This document shows positions 12,103-23,519 of a stretch of 64,000 nucleotides of DNA, piece by piece. The position numbers and the translations under genes are program-made. The notes under the pieces are model-generated. The model did not search any database. It saw only the letters and a list, made by a program, of their open reading frames with translations, and had not been told where the DNA came from. Each line of letters opens with the position of its first letter. The first letter of the stretch is position 1. Source of the stretch: Pegoplata infirma. Its lineage: Eukaryota > Arthropoda > Insecta > Diptera > Anthomyiidae. The stretch lies in contig OY992536.1 of the NCBI GenBank assembly GCA_963921195.1, positions 318,759,038 to 318,823,037 on the forward strand, given 5' to 3'.

Positions 12103-13757
12103 CAGCTGCGGTCAAAAAAATAGCACCAGGATAAAACAAAATTTTCTTCGTTGGGTTTTTTTTAACAATTTAAACTTATGCCACTGAAAACGTGTCATAA
12201 GTTACTTACAAGAGTGTGAAACAATATTACATAAGAAAAGCCTAATATGGTTTTTTATTTCATTAAAAATTTTCAGAGTTTTTAAAAAAACTTCAAAAAG
12301 ACTCAGTCAAAAAAATAGCACCACAGTACTTTTTGTATTAAAATTAAATTCTTAAATTTGAAAAACGAATGAATTATGAATTCAGTATTGTTGTGATATC
12401 TTTAAATAATAAAAAAAAAATTGTCGAGTGCTCATTGTTGACAATTACCTCTGTACAACGTTATTATACCGAATTCACGAGATTTTGGGATCTTTAATTC
12501 GAAATTGAGTTCCAGATTTGCTGAACAGCCACCCAAAGGGCTTCATTACAAGTTGGTTGTATTCGAAACACTCCCTTCTCTATATCTGTCCATTAACTAT
12601 CGATTTGATCTAGGTCTGGGGACTGACCAGGCCATTCCATCACGTGTACTTTATTGTCCAGAACCAGTTTTTTGCCAATTTCCCGTCATGCTTTGGGTAA
12701 TTGACGTGCTTAAAGACCTAAATTAGTGGCATTTGCTCAGAAACTTATAGTAACATTACTTTCTGGAGGATATAAACGTTAAGTGTATATCCACGATTGT
12801 CCTATTCCAATATAGGCGCCATGGTCCTATATGTACCCCACTCCACAGTAGGAAAATATCCCCCACACCATAAGCACCAATTTAAGTTATTTTTATTTCG
12901 AATTTTGGATTGAAATCCACGTTATAGGGTCTTCTGACATAGGTATGTAATCCCATATCTCCAAATAAAACAACAATGGATTCATTTGTCCATAGAACAT
13001 TGATCCACTTTTAAGCTGGTCATTCTGAGTTACTGTTAGCAAACTTCAAACGACTTGCAGCATGCTAAAGTGAGAGTAGGGGCACTTTTTCGAATCTACA
13101 AGCGTTAATGTTGTTGTTTTGTAATCTTCGACGAACATTTTCAGCATTTGCTGTCCTTTTTTAGCTCTAGAGCTGCCGTAAATGGGGCCTTCTTCCATTG
13201 TCCTTACGAACACTTAACCACTTATGGTGACAAACGTCGCTTGTGACTAAGTTTTCAAGCTCTAAAGTTAATTTTGTTGAATTTTCAATCATTTTATAAG
13301 CGCATCCAACTAATTTTCCTGTTTCAGAATATGGTTTATGTTCAGAAATTATATTTGTTACAAAAGCACGTTTTTGAGGAGTGTAATGCTTTCCACGTCC
13401 TATTTTTTTGAAAATAAACATCAAATTTTGTAATGAATTAATTTTTTTTATAAATAAAAACTATCTTCCTTTAGTTTTTAACACTTTTATTTAAATAATT
13501 TAAACAATATTAATTTTTTAATGAAATTTTGTCATTCGGTGCTATTTTATTGACTGCACTGATTCAGAGTTTTTTCAAAATATCGATCATTAAAAAAGAA
13601 CCGTCCACAATTTTTGGAAAAAGTAAAAACATTTAAGGGGTATATACTTAGTATAAGAGTATTACATATTTACTTTAAACGAATACACACATAATATTTT
13701 GTTTTAATTGGATGAATAGAGATTTTGTCATTGGTGCTATTTTTTTGACCGGCACTG
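12103..13757 (-). mobile_element. degenerate Tc1-like transposon with TA duplication
   Basis: The ends CAGCTGCGGTCAAAAAAATA and its counterpart at 13725-13757 (GGTGCTATTTTTTTGACCGG) are inverted and flanked by TA. A second inverted pair lies inside, at 12304-12326 and 13537-13560, an arrangement seen in Tc1 elements with long IR/DR ends. The minus strand carries broken transposase: a helix-turn-helix-like region (TPQKRAFV...YSETGKLVGCAYKM, about 13380-13290), a NESIVVLFGD-like block near 12960, and MEWPGQSPDLDQI near 12640-12605, the DD34E block. Many stops and frameshifts show it is inactive. Confidence 0.88.
13167..13424 (-). pseudogene. Tc1 transposase N-terminal fragment
   Basis: An 85-residue open frame with GRGKHYTPQKRAFVTNI and YSETGKLVG, typical of the first paired-like DNA-binding helices of Tc1 transposases. 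The rest of the protein continues in other frames toward 12600. A remnant of the surrounding transposon. Confidence 0.75.
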
Positions 13758-13837
13758 TACATACTTACCTACAGCTGTTGCCTATTGTTATTGTTGTTGC
13801 TGGTGGTGCTGCTGCTGCTGTTCCAAGCTGTTAACTT

Positions 13838-13916
13838 CAGTGTTGGTTAATTGGGAAAAAAGTGTGTAGAATGTAAACGAAGTAACAGCATAAACCGATT
13901 TTCAGCAACATGTCAG
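13838..13916 (+). other. candidate alternative first exon with short coding start
   Basis: After GCT triplets and an initiator-like TTCAGTGTT near 13839 there is a short unique leader, ending CAGCAACATGTCAG|GTAAAT. The ATG at 13910 has a good fly start context (CAAC). The exon would give M-S plus one base, phase 1, which matches wdb exon 2 (joined N-terminus MSADCSSLE). The first exon of some other transcript is equally possible. Confidence 0.35.
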
Positions 13917-13919
13917 GTA

Positions 13920-14265
13920 AATTTATTTTATTAACGTTTTTCTTATTTTATTAGTCGACCAAATGAACGAATAAACGAATAACTTCTACTCTCTTTTGTG
14001 TTTGTCTTGTATTCCTCTTTCTAATTTAAATTCGTTTAATCATTCGTTTGTAATTTTTATTTCTAAAATTCAGATTCTCTCACACTCTCTTCACAAAAAT
14101 TGGGGGGAATGGGGAGTAGAGAATAGTAAAAGATTGCCACTATACATTGTTTGTGGTAATTAATGGGAAATCAGATTGTTCAACAATTTTAGGGAGGGGT
14201 TAGAGTTCTAAAACAGCTTAAAAATGTGTTTACATACAAAATGTTTTGGGCATTGTGTAGGGTAT
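13920..14265. other. unique intronic sequence
   Basis: No gene or repeat recognised. A pyrimidine-rich patch lies near 14070-14095. Confidence 0.4.
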
Positions 14266-14268
14266 TTA

Positions 14269-15832
14269 TACACCGAAAAAAATTCTTACCTTATATGTAC
14301 GAAAACGTTCGCACATTGTACGAAAAATTTCGTTGTTTCGCACCACGAAATTCTTGCGTACAATGTACGAAATGCACGAAGTTTTTTCGTAAAATAAACG
14401 AAATTATTTTTGTATTTTACAAAAAAATTTCGTAAAATAAACGCAATAAATTTTTGTGTTTTACGAAAATTTTCGTAAAATAAACGAACTATTTTTTTTT
14501 GTTTTACGAAATTATTTCGTAAAATAAAAAATCTTTTTAAAAAAAAAAATCGTTAAATAAACGAAATTGCATGTAAAAATTCTTTCTTGAGAATAAGAGC
14601 AACGTTTTCAACGTTTTGACAGCAACATTTCCAAGCAATTAATTGTTTCTTCTTAACAGAGACTTATAAGATTTCATTCATTATTTACAGTGATTTTGTT
14701 TAAGGCTACGTTCACACTACAAGAACTTATGATGATATGTTGAGATGATTTTTTTTGGAGGACCACCTTCCCACATGTAAAAAAAAACTTATATCATCAA
14801 GCCTCAAATTTTATTTGATCCGATTATCCTCAAATTTTAATTGATCCTTAAAATAAATAAAAACCAAGTGAGAGCTTTAAATTCGGCTGTGCCGAATCTT
14901 TTATATCCCAAATAAGTAAACAAATTATCAGAGTTATCATTATTGAAATTAATTCTTTATACCCACGACCACAAGACATTTTCTAATCCCCTGGGTCGAA
15001 GCACAGTATTTAAATTTTTTTTGACATAAAAATGTTTCATTTGTTTAACAAAAATGCAAAAAAACACTTTAAAAAAAATTAAGTTTTTCCGAGGTTGGTT
15101 TATTTCTTAAAGGGGATTTTTTTTTTGCATGGACCGATACGAACTTAACCTGCTGATGACCAAAAGACTTGTTCGTGCTAAACTTCAGGAGTCTATCTTT
15201 TTATTTTGGATGGTATCCGTGTTTTATGCAGACGGACATTAATAGAATGCCTTAGAATCTATCATGGATCAATAATATATATACTTTATGGGGTCCCCGA
15301 CCGATATTTCGAAGCGTTACACACGAAATGAGAAAGTGATTATGCACCAAAACTGTAGTTGGAGTGCATAAAAACACCCTTTAAGTACCTATGCATTTAA
15401 AGATTTCTTCTTTTTTCATTAGTTTCGAAAAATTACAAAATTCTTGATTATTTTCGTAATATAAAGTCCACTTTCGTATATTTTACGAAATAAGTTTTTA
15501 CGAATTATTTTCGTAAAAACGAAAGTCTGTACACTTTTTTTTGTAATATGTAGTCAACATTCGTATATTTTACGAAAGAAGAACTTACATTCTTTTTTTC
15601 GTTACTTTCGTAAAATTACAAAAGTTTTTACAATTTTTTTTTCGTAATATGTAGTCAACATTTGTAAATATTACGAAAAAAATATTTACTAATCATTTTC
15701 GTTACTTTCGTAAAAATACGAAATTCAGTACTAAAGTTTTTCGTACTATGTAGTCAACTTTCGTGTATTTTACGAAAAAACAAAGTACGAAACTTTTTTT
15801 CGTAAAATGTTGCATGGATTTTTTTCCGTGTA
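14269..15832. mobile_element. foldback element with ACGAAA/TTTCGT repeats
   Basis: The ends are TACACCGAAAAAAATTC and GGATTTTTTTCCGTGTA, inverted. Both halves are arrays of degenerate TTTTACGAAA and TTTCGTAAAAT units. A Helentron (14862-15374) is inserted in the middle. A partial copy lies at about 41425-41835 in the opposite orientation. Confidence 0.8.
14862..15374 (-). mobile_element. Helentron family A, nested
   Basis: The left (3') end has the hairpin TTCGGCTGTGCCGAA. The right end is TAGTTGGAGTGCATAAAA. The GTCY tract has decayed. Nested in the ACGAAA foldback. Confidence 0.8.
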
Positions 15833-15839
15833 GATTCAT

Positions 15840-17010
15840 TTATTGTAAAAATATTTTTGAGTGTGAAAAAGATGTTGTAAAATATTTTTGTAACTTACCA
15901 TTGGTAAACAAGTTTTAAAAACATTGGTAACTTACCAATGCTTTTAAAACTTTATTTTAACATGTGAATTTAATGTGAAACTAATCTGAAATTTGAACTA
16001 CACATGAAATTAATTTTCATGGAAAGACGGTCATATGAGTTGTCATGCAGGAGTGCTAAGTATTAGACCAGTCTAGAAAGTTGCTGAGTATCTACTCAGC
16101 CTCAGTAGAATAGACTGTCGCAGACTTCTGGACTGTGATTACGTAAAACGATAGTTAACTATCGTCGATTTTTGGAGCCTTGTTGCTCCTAAACTATTCA
16201 AAATATTTTAAATTTTTTTAATATTTCTGGTGGCTTCAGACCATAATATTTGTAATAATATCTGTCAAAATTTTGTGTAAAACCTATAAAATAGTATGGT
16301 GTAAACACAAATCGGTATAAAACCAAGAGAAATACGGATTGAAAAATGACAAGCGGATACGTATTCTCATTTAACGCATCGAATTATCGGTCTAGAATTT
16401 AATGAAGTGTATATTAGAGCACCCGTATGTGCATAATTGTTTTGTTTATCGCTCCCCACTCCTTTTCGGTTGGGTTGGGAATAAAAAATAATATCTGTCC
16501 AGAAATTCGACTTCTAGGTTTCAAACAGGCCAAGCGGTTTGAACTTTTGACCTCAAAAATAGACTAAAAACCTTCATAGATACATTTGCCTGGAACTCTT
16601 AAACTAAAAGTTTTTCGCAATTAACTTTCATAACAATTTTTTTTTGTAGAATCAAAATGCAAAGATTTTTCTCCCAAACTGCTTTGACCTAAGTGTGTCA
16701 GATCGTGGTGTTTTGAGTTTTTAAAGTCAAAATTTGGGTCAAAACTTTTTTTAAAAATTCTCGTAAATTTTTAAATTGGGGAAAATTTAAGGTCTTTGCA
16801 TAATTTAATAGGGAATTCAATGTTGTTTTCAAAAAAATAAAAAATTATGCAATAATATATCGACCCTTCCATAAAAAAAAACAAAGTCAGTGCTCAGAAC
16901 CACATTTTTTGACTATTTAATCACAGTATGTGGCAATTTAAAAAACTTTAAACAATTTATTTTTTGCTAAATCGGAAATTGAGTTGATTCATTTTAATTT
17001 CATTTTAATT
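15840..17010. other. mostly unclassified AT-rich sequence
   Basis: A small hairpin (GCTGAGTATCTACTCAGC) lies at about 16083-16100 and an inverted ACTTACCATTGGTAA pair near 15890-15945. A faint Helentron-like remnant (AACGCATCGAATTATCGGTC) lies near 16374. No gene seen. Confidence 0.35.
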
Positions 17011-17013
17011 TTT

Positions 17014-17537
17014 TTTATACTCTCCAACTACAGTATGGGGGTATACTCACTTTGTCATTCCGTGTGTAACGCATCGGGGTCGGGGACCCCATAAAGTATA
17101 TATATTATTGATCAGTGATCGATTCTAAGACATTCTAGCGATGTCCGTCCGTCCGTCTGTCTGTCCGTCCGTCTGTAGTTAACACGATGCAGTCCAAAAT
17201 AAAAGAGCTATAGCTCTTAGACTATAGACTCCCGACATTTGTCTTATGTTCCTAGGCAGGTTAAGTTCGGAAATTGGCCAAATCGGACCAGGGGGAAAAA
17301 AGTTCCCCCTTGAAGAACTAAACCAACATCTAAAAAAATACACTTTTTTACAAGTTTTTTTGTATTTTTGTTAAATAAAAGAAACATTTGGTATATTTAT
17401 CGCGATGGGAAGGTGCTCTCAACGTCTCCCAATGACCACATCACCCCCCCCCACAAAAAAAAAGAAACGCCCCTGACAAATTTTTGTTTTTAATCGTTTT
17501 TACATTTTGGAGGGTATAAAAGATTCACTTGTTTTTA
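17014..17537 (+). mobile_element. Helentron family A, near full length
   Basis: Starts TTTATACTCTCCAACTAC, has a 35-bp GTCC/GTCT tract at 17143-17176, and ends TTTTGGAGGGTATAAAAG then CACTTGTTTTT. The terminal hairpin is lost. Confidence 0.85.
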
Positions 17538-17544
17538 CTAATAC

Positions 17545-18150
17545 ATATTACCAAAAATAATTGTTAAACATAAATTCCAAACAATTGGGTATGTTTCATA
17601 AACACAATAATATTTTTTTAATCGATTCTACTAAAATTTAACCAATTTTTTGTCAAAACTACAGGTTGTCCTGCTTATTTCAGTCAACTAATTTTAAGCA
17701 AAACATCTTTGCTAACTTTAGTAATAACTTTGTTGGATTGGATGTTTTCATTTATGTATTGGCAACATTGTCTGTACTGTGCTCACTTTATTTTTGCTTT
17801 CATATTCTCCACTAATTTTTCTGGTGTGTATGATTAAACTATGTACGACTAACTGACTGGTTGACTGATGGTTGAATTAGTTTTGTTGGTGTTTCTACCA
17901 ACTACACCAAAGAAATGTTCAAAGAAAAAATTAAGCAAAAAAAAAAAAACGAGTGCCAGACGAGTATTGGCCCAGCAGCTGCTGCTGCAGCGACTAACAA
18001 ACTAACCTAACAAACTTACGATGAACAAACGAAGCCCCCAATTGGGGAGAGAGAACATATTTTTTTTTTTAAATGAAACGAACGACCGAATAGATGAAAT
18101 AAGAAAACAATTTAATATTTTTTTTTTGGTGTCTGTGAGTAGATTTTAGT
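17545..18150. other. unique intronic sequence
   Basis: No repeat shared with the rest of the window. CAGCAGCTGCTGCTGCAGC lies at 17973-17991. Leads into the candidate first exon at 18154. Confidence 0.4.
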
Positions 18151-18153
18151 CGC

Positions 18154-18893
18154 TCAGACGCAGTACGTCGTCGTCGTATGTGTCAGAGAAGTAAAAAATT
18201 AAAAAAAAAATATTTTTGCCATCTCGTCTTGTGGTGATATATAGAGGCAAAAAAAAGAACAATTTTTTTCTACTTTTAAACAGGAACAAATATTGTGAAA
18301 AAATATATATAAAATAAAATATTTTCTTCTTCGTTTGCTAATTTTGTGTGTATGTTAACAAAGTGAACAAATCTTCTGAAAACTGTAAACTATTCTATAG
18401 AAAATTACAAAAATTGTCGACAATTAAACCAAAAATAAAATGTTTTAAAAATTGAGTACAAGAAAACAAAAAATTAATTGTGAAAAAAAATAAAAAGTGA
18501 AAATCGGCCATGATCTCGGTAAATTTACAGTAAATTGTTGTGTGCGTTTCAAGTCATTATTTTTAGATTTATCGATTTTATACGTACGTCGGTCGTTTAT
18601 TCTATAGTGCTGGTTTTTAGTTAACAAAAAAAAATATATATAAAAATAATAATGAAAAATGTTACTACGTTAAAGTCGTAATGACCAAAAAGAAACTTCT
18701 TTTTTTTCTAATATCTTAATTAAATCAAAATGTATTTCTACGACTACTTCCACTATTGCATATCAATAGTACGTGTTAATAAAATTTAAGGGTCCAAACA
18801 GCAGTAAAAAACGACCACAGACCACATACCACCACCACAAATCATCAGCAGTGGCAGCAGCTAAAACAACAACAAACAAAATGAGCCATCAAA
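18154..18893 (+). other. candidate alternative first exon with short coding start
   Basis: A non-repetitive island begins near an initiator-like TCAG at 18154 and GTCGTCGTCG triplets. It runs through a CCA/CAG-rich leader to ACAAAATGAGCC, with ATG at 18881. A donor-like AAA|GTATGA follows at 18894. This would encode M-S-H-Q plus one base (phase 1). Coding exon 2 of wdb also starts in phase 1, so splicing to 59272 would stay open (MSHQTDCSSLE). The transcription start and the splice are inferred. Confidence 0.35.
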
Positions 18894-18899
18894 GTATGA

Positions 18900-19450
18900 A
18901 AGTGAAAATATTTTATCATTATTAAAAATATTTAAATAAAAATATATAAATCACGTAAATTATTTTATATTATTAAAAACAAGAAAAAAAAATATTAAAA
19001 ATATATCTAATTAACAGTGTTGTCAAAATCAGTGTGACAAAACAAAATATAGAAAAAAAATCGTCAAAAGATAAAAAACGCATAAAAGATTAGATAATTT
19101 AAAAAAATTTAAAAAATATTTTTACAACAGGGAAAACCAATAATTTTTACCATTCGCATAAATTAAATGATAATAAAATCATAAGTTATTTCCTAAACAC
19201 GAATTTTTCACCACAAAAGTTGTATCAAATCGCCTTTTCGAGATATGTATGTATACTATACATTGTATAGGCCTTTTTTATTTTTTGTGGACCAAGCCCT
19301 CAGACCGAAAATTTTTTTAATATTGGAAAAGTTTATGTTAAAAATAAAATAAAATTACCTAATTTCTGCAAGAAATCCGGACTTCATACGATCAAGGATA
19401 CCAACAGGGCATTATTAGAATGTTTAAAATTTCCTTTGTTTTGTTATATC
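18900..19450. other. AT-rich unique sequence
   Basis: Nothing recognised. Confidence 0.4.
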
Positions 19451-19458
19451 CTTATAAG

Positions 19459-20284
19459 CAGGGAAACCAAAAATATGCTCTAAAAAACACGTTTTATGCG
19501 CTTAAAAAATGCCCTTAAAAACGGAAAATATGCTCTAAAAACAATAAAAATATGCTCTTAAAAAAAAAGTATGTCCCCTTTTTTGCGGTGTTTTTTACAA
19601 TTTGTTAGAGAATAGACCCAAAAAAATACCGTTATGTGGGGTATTTTTAGGGTTAATATGTTCTACAAAAAATAATTCCCTTAATATTTTCCACAAAGTT
19701 GCTGAATATAACCTACACTCAGATCTAAAGAAAACATAGTTTCATATACCTATATGAAGCAAGAACAAGCAAAAGGGAAATCAATCGTCAGAACCCCGTA
19801 ATTTTGGAAAAAGTTTGAAATTGTTGTTTAATGTATTTTTTTTTCAGCTGAGTTTCCAGACATTTCAAACTGACAGGAAAACAAACCCAAAACAAACATT
19901 TCAATACATTTAATTTTGTAAGTGTATTGAAATTATATAAAAAATTAAAAAATGTTAAAAATAAGTGTTGTTATAAAAAAAAATTTGGAAAAGACTGCTC
20001 TAAAAATTGAAAATATGCTCTAAAAATTTTAAAAAATTCTCTAAAAAGTGAAAAAAATGCTCTAAAAATTGAAAAAATGCCCTAAAAATATGCTCTTATG
20101 CTAAAATATGCTCTTAAACCCAAAATATGCAAAAATATGCTCTTAAGTCTAAAATATGCGAAAATATTCTCTACCAAATCGATGCCAGATTTCTTCAAAT
20201 CTTCTAAAACGGATAAATACCTTACCCATTTATCAATACAAAGCGCAAGAAAAAACACGATACTGCATATTTTTGGTTTCCCTG
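19459..20284. mobile_element. hAT non-autonomous element with ATATGCTCT repeats
   Basis: Begins CAGGGAAACC and ends GGTTTCCCTG, flanked on both sides by the identical 8 bp CTTATAAG (19451-19458, 20285-20292). These are the terminus and duplication length of hAT elements. The interior has many AAAATATGCTCTTAAA units. A related GCATATTTTT cluster at 21548-21640 may be a fragment. Confidence 0.9.
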
Positions 20285-20398
20285 CTTATAAGTATCCAAA
20301 TTTTACAAGACATTTTCTGTTCAAAGCAGATATGTAAAGTAGACACTCCATATATGGCCTAATATACTAGACTCGATTGTAAAATTGATTAAAAATAA

Positions 20399-20945
20399 AA
20401 CAAGTGGGAGTGTTAAATTCGGCTGTGCCGAATCTTTTATACCCTCCAACACGTTACAAAAAAAAAAAAAAAAATAATAAACAGGGGGTTTTTTTTTTTT
20501 GTTGGGGAGGGGGGGGGGGTTACGTCGGTGGGAGACAAACTTTATGGATCCAACTGTAAGACTTTGAACTTCTTTTGACATAAAAATGTTTTGTTTACTA
20601 AGCAAAAGTACAAAAAACCTATAAAAAATGCCTTTTTTTATAGGTTTGTTTAGTTCTTAAGAGGGGAACTTTTTTCCCCCTAATCCGATTTTGCCCATTT
20701 TCGAACTTAACCCAATACCATAAGACATATTCGTGCCAAGTTTCAAGACTCTAGCTCTTTTACTTTGGACTGTATCGTGTCTTCCACAGACGGACGGACA
20801 GACGGACATCGCTAGAATGTCTTAGAATGGATCACTGATCAATAATATATATACTTTATGGGGTCCTAGACCGATATTTCGATGCGTTACACACGGAATG
20901 ACAAAGTGAGTATACCCCCATACTGTGGTTGGAGGGTATAAAAAT
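20399..20945 (-). mobile_element. Helentron family A, full length
   Basis: 3' end at left: CAAGTGGGAG, hairpin TTCGGCTGTGCCGAA, TATACCCTCCAAC. 5' end at right: GTTGGAGGGTATAAAAA. Contains GACGGACGGACAGACGGAC. Confidence 0.9.
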
Positions 20946-21035
20946 AAAAAATAATAGAGAACCTGGTGTTAAAATCCAAAATCCATTGAGTATACCCAGA
21001 AATATTTGCAAAATAAGTAAAAATTTGCATATTTG

Positions 21036-21462
21036 TATACCCTCCAACTACAGTATGGGGGTATACTCACTTTGTCATTCCGTGTGTAACGCATCAAAAT
21101 ATCGGTCAAGGACCCCATAAAGTATATCTATTTATATACTCCGTCCGTCTGTCCGTCTGTAGTTAACACGATGCAGTCCAAAATAAAAGAGCTAGACTCC
21201 CGACATTTGGCAATGTGTCTTATGTACCTAGGCAGGTTAAGTTCGTAAATGATCAAAATTGGACCAGGGGGAAAAAGTTCCCCTTGAAGAACTAAACCAA
21301 CCTCTGAGAAATACCATATTTTTACATAATTTTTTGTGGGTTTGTTTAACAAATGCAACATTTTTATTCCACAAGAAGTTCAAAGTCCTGCATTTGGACC
21401 CAGAGAATTCGAAAATGTCATGTTTTCGGTCCGCCCCCTTTTATTTCTTTGGGTTAAAAAGC
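21036..21462 (+). mobile_element. Helentron family A, 5' part
   Basis: Starts TATACCCTCCAACTACAG and ends after the GTCCGCCCCC block without the 3' hairpin. It lies head-to-head with the copy at 20399-20945. Confidence 0.85.
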
Positions 21463-21830
21463 ATAAGAATAAATTTATAAACACATATTCGAGGGGAAAT
21501 TCCCGACACTTTATTATTTTTTTTACTTTTTGTTTTGATCGATTCGTTAGTGCATATTTTTGCATATTTTGCTTAAAATCCATATTTTTTGCATATTTTT
21601 CTATTATTTTACTATAAATGCATATTTTTAGGTCATATTTTGTAAAAATTATTTTTTTTTTTTTAATTTTTAAAAAAAATTTTTGTTTTTTTTTTTTGTA
21701 TTTAAGCAATTATTAAATTTTTTTAGATCATTTTATTTTTTTGATAACATTTTATACACACTGAGTATATCTAAGCTTACAATGCCAGACTGAATTCAAA
21801 TGCTATATTTTTTCCAATAAAAGTAAAAAA

Positions 21831-22287
21831 CAAGTGAGAGTGTTAAATGCGGCTGTGCCGAATCTATTATACCCTCCAACACGTTAAAAAAAGGGCGTCT
21901 TTTTTTGAGAGGGGGGGGGGGGTTTTGGCGGTAAGAGACAAACTTCCTGGATCCAACTGCAGGACTTTGAACTTCTTCTGAGATAAAAAATGTTTCGTTT
22001 GCTAAGCAAAAGCACAAAAAATCTATAAAAAATTGCGTTTTTTCAGATATTTGTTTAATTCTCAAAGGGGGAACTTTTTCCTCCGTGGTCCGATTTTGCC
22101 CATCTCCGAATTTAACCAGCCTATGACCGTTAGACATATTCTAGCCAATTTTCAAGAGTCTAGTTCTTTTATTTGGACTGTATCGTGTCCTCCACAGACG
22201 GACGAACATACAGACAGACGGACGGACAGACGGACGGACAGACAGATATCGCTAGAATGTCTTTAAATCGATCACTGATCAATAACA
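21831..22287 (-). mobile_element. Helentron family A, 3' part
   Basis: The left end has CAAGTGAGAGTG and an altered hairpin (GCGGCTGTGCCGAA). The GACGGACGGACAGACGGACG tract is at 22196-22245. The 5' end is cut off near 22287. Confidence 0.85.
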
Positions 22288-22441
22288 CTGTGTGACAAAA
22301 AAAAAAACCTGGGATGCGATACTTTTTTTCTAGTAGGTGTTTTCGAGTACATCAAGACCCTGTACTTGAAATTGGCGAAACACCTGCAAAATCTTGAGTT
22401 ACGGGTAAAAAAACCGGGTTTTCCAACTTTTTACACTTATA

Positions 22442-22713
22442 AGACCTTCCGAAGATCTGAAAATAATATTTAAGTAATATTGAGACAACTGTGCGTATTT
22501 CTCCAGCAAACTCAATTTTTTAAAAAAAGTTCTCTCTTTTTCAACTTTGTTGAAAACCAACCGATTTTAAATTTATCGACGGTTTTAGAAAGAAGAAACT
22601 GAGACCTTCCGAAGATCTGAAAATAATATTTAAGTAATATTGAGACAACTGTGCGTATTTCTCCAGCAAACTCAATTTTTTAAAAAAAATTCTCTCTTTT
22701 TCAACTTTGGAGA
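22442..22713 (+). repeat. 161-bp tandem duplication
   Basis: The segment from GACCTTCCGAAGATCTGAAA (22442) through TTCTCTCTTTTTCAACTTT recurs almost identically from 22603 to 22713. Confidence 0.9.
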
Positions 22714-23350
22714 TGTTTTTACACATTTTTTTGTTAAGGAACCGTATTATTTATGAATTTATTAAAAAAGAATATTTATTTGTGAGAAAAACTTAGCTTT
22801 GGTTTTTAAAATCGGTAAAAAATTGACCGAGTTATTAAACTTTTAATAAAAACAAAATTTTGTAATAAATGCCTGCACAATGTTTTTATACCCTCTAACA
22901 GTAGTACGGGGTATATTAAACAAAATGGCATTGTTTAATCCCCTTGGTTCAACAGCAGGTCAATGAACTTCATATGACGCAAAAATGTTTTATTTGTTGA
23001 ACAAATAGACAAAAAAACTTTAAAATATAATAGTGTATTTCTGGGGTTGCATTAGTTCTCCAAGGGGAGAACTTTATGGGACCCTAGATCGATATTTCGA
23101 TGTGTTTCACACAGAATGACAAAGTGAGTATACCCCGCATATTATGGTTGGATGGTAGAAAAACATTGTGCAGGCATTTATTCCAAAATTTAGTTTTTAT
23201 TAAAAGTTTAATAACTTAGTCAATTTTTAAACGATTTTAAAAATCAAAGTTGTAATTTACTCTTAAATAAATATACTTTATTAATAAATGCATAAATGGT
23301 ACGGTTCCTAGATAATAAATATATGATAAAACATCTTCAAACTTAAAAAA
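22700..23350. mobile_element. foldback element enclosing a Helentron remnant
   Basis: Arms of about 160 bp are inverted copies: GCCTGCACAATGTTTTTATA near 22870 and its counterpart CATTGTGCAGGC near 23165; AAACTTTTAATAAAAAC and GTTTTTATTAAAAGTTT. The loop is a degenerate Helentron (22885-23160). Confidence 0.8.
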
Positions 23351-23448
23351 TAATGATTTTTTTTGAAATGTAAATTTTCTCAGTGACATATTTTCAAATT
23401 GGGTAGCAACAATAACTTTCGTCTTGTTATAGAGAAACCGACCAAGAC

Positions 23449-23516
23449 CTCTGGTGGGAAGCAAACCCACGACCTTCACACCCAAAGGCTAGCACGCAAG
23501 CCTACTGAGGCGCCAG
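23449..23516 (-). repeat. tRNA-derived SINE head or tRNA-like sequence
   Basis: On the minus strand, GCCTCAGTAGGC resembles a tRNA A box and GGGTTTGCTTCCC a B box, at tRNA-like spacing. The acceptor stem does not pair well, so a functional tRNA is unlikely. A SINE is the better reading; the body and tail are not defined. Confidence 0.5.
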
Positions 23517-23519
23517 ACG

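Noticed and set aside
16083..16140. Hairpin GCTGAGTATCTACTCAGC considered as a microRNA precursor
   Set aside because: The stem is only about 7-8 bp and the loop region is not extended. Too short for a pre-miRNA.
20929..21120. Two nearly identical 63-codon frames on opposite strands (20856-21047 and 20929-21120)
   Set aside because: Both read the conserved 5' end of head-to-head Helentrons; not genes.
22196..22245. CRISPR-like or coding interpretation of the GACGGACAGACGG tracts
   Set aside because: They are GTCY microsatellites inside Helentrons; no spacers.
23449..23516. Functional tRNA gene on the minus strand
   Set aside because: A- and B-box-like motifs exist, but the acceptor stem pairs poorly. 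SINE head kept instead.
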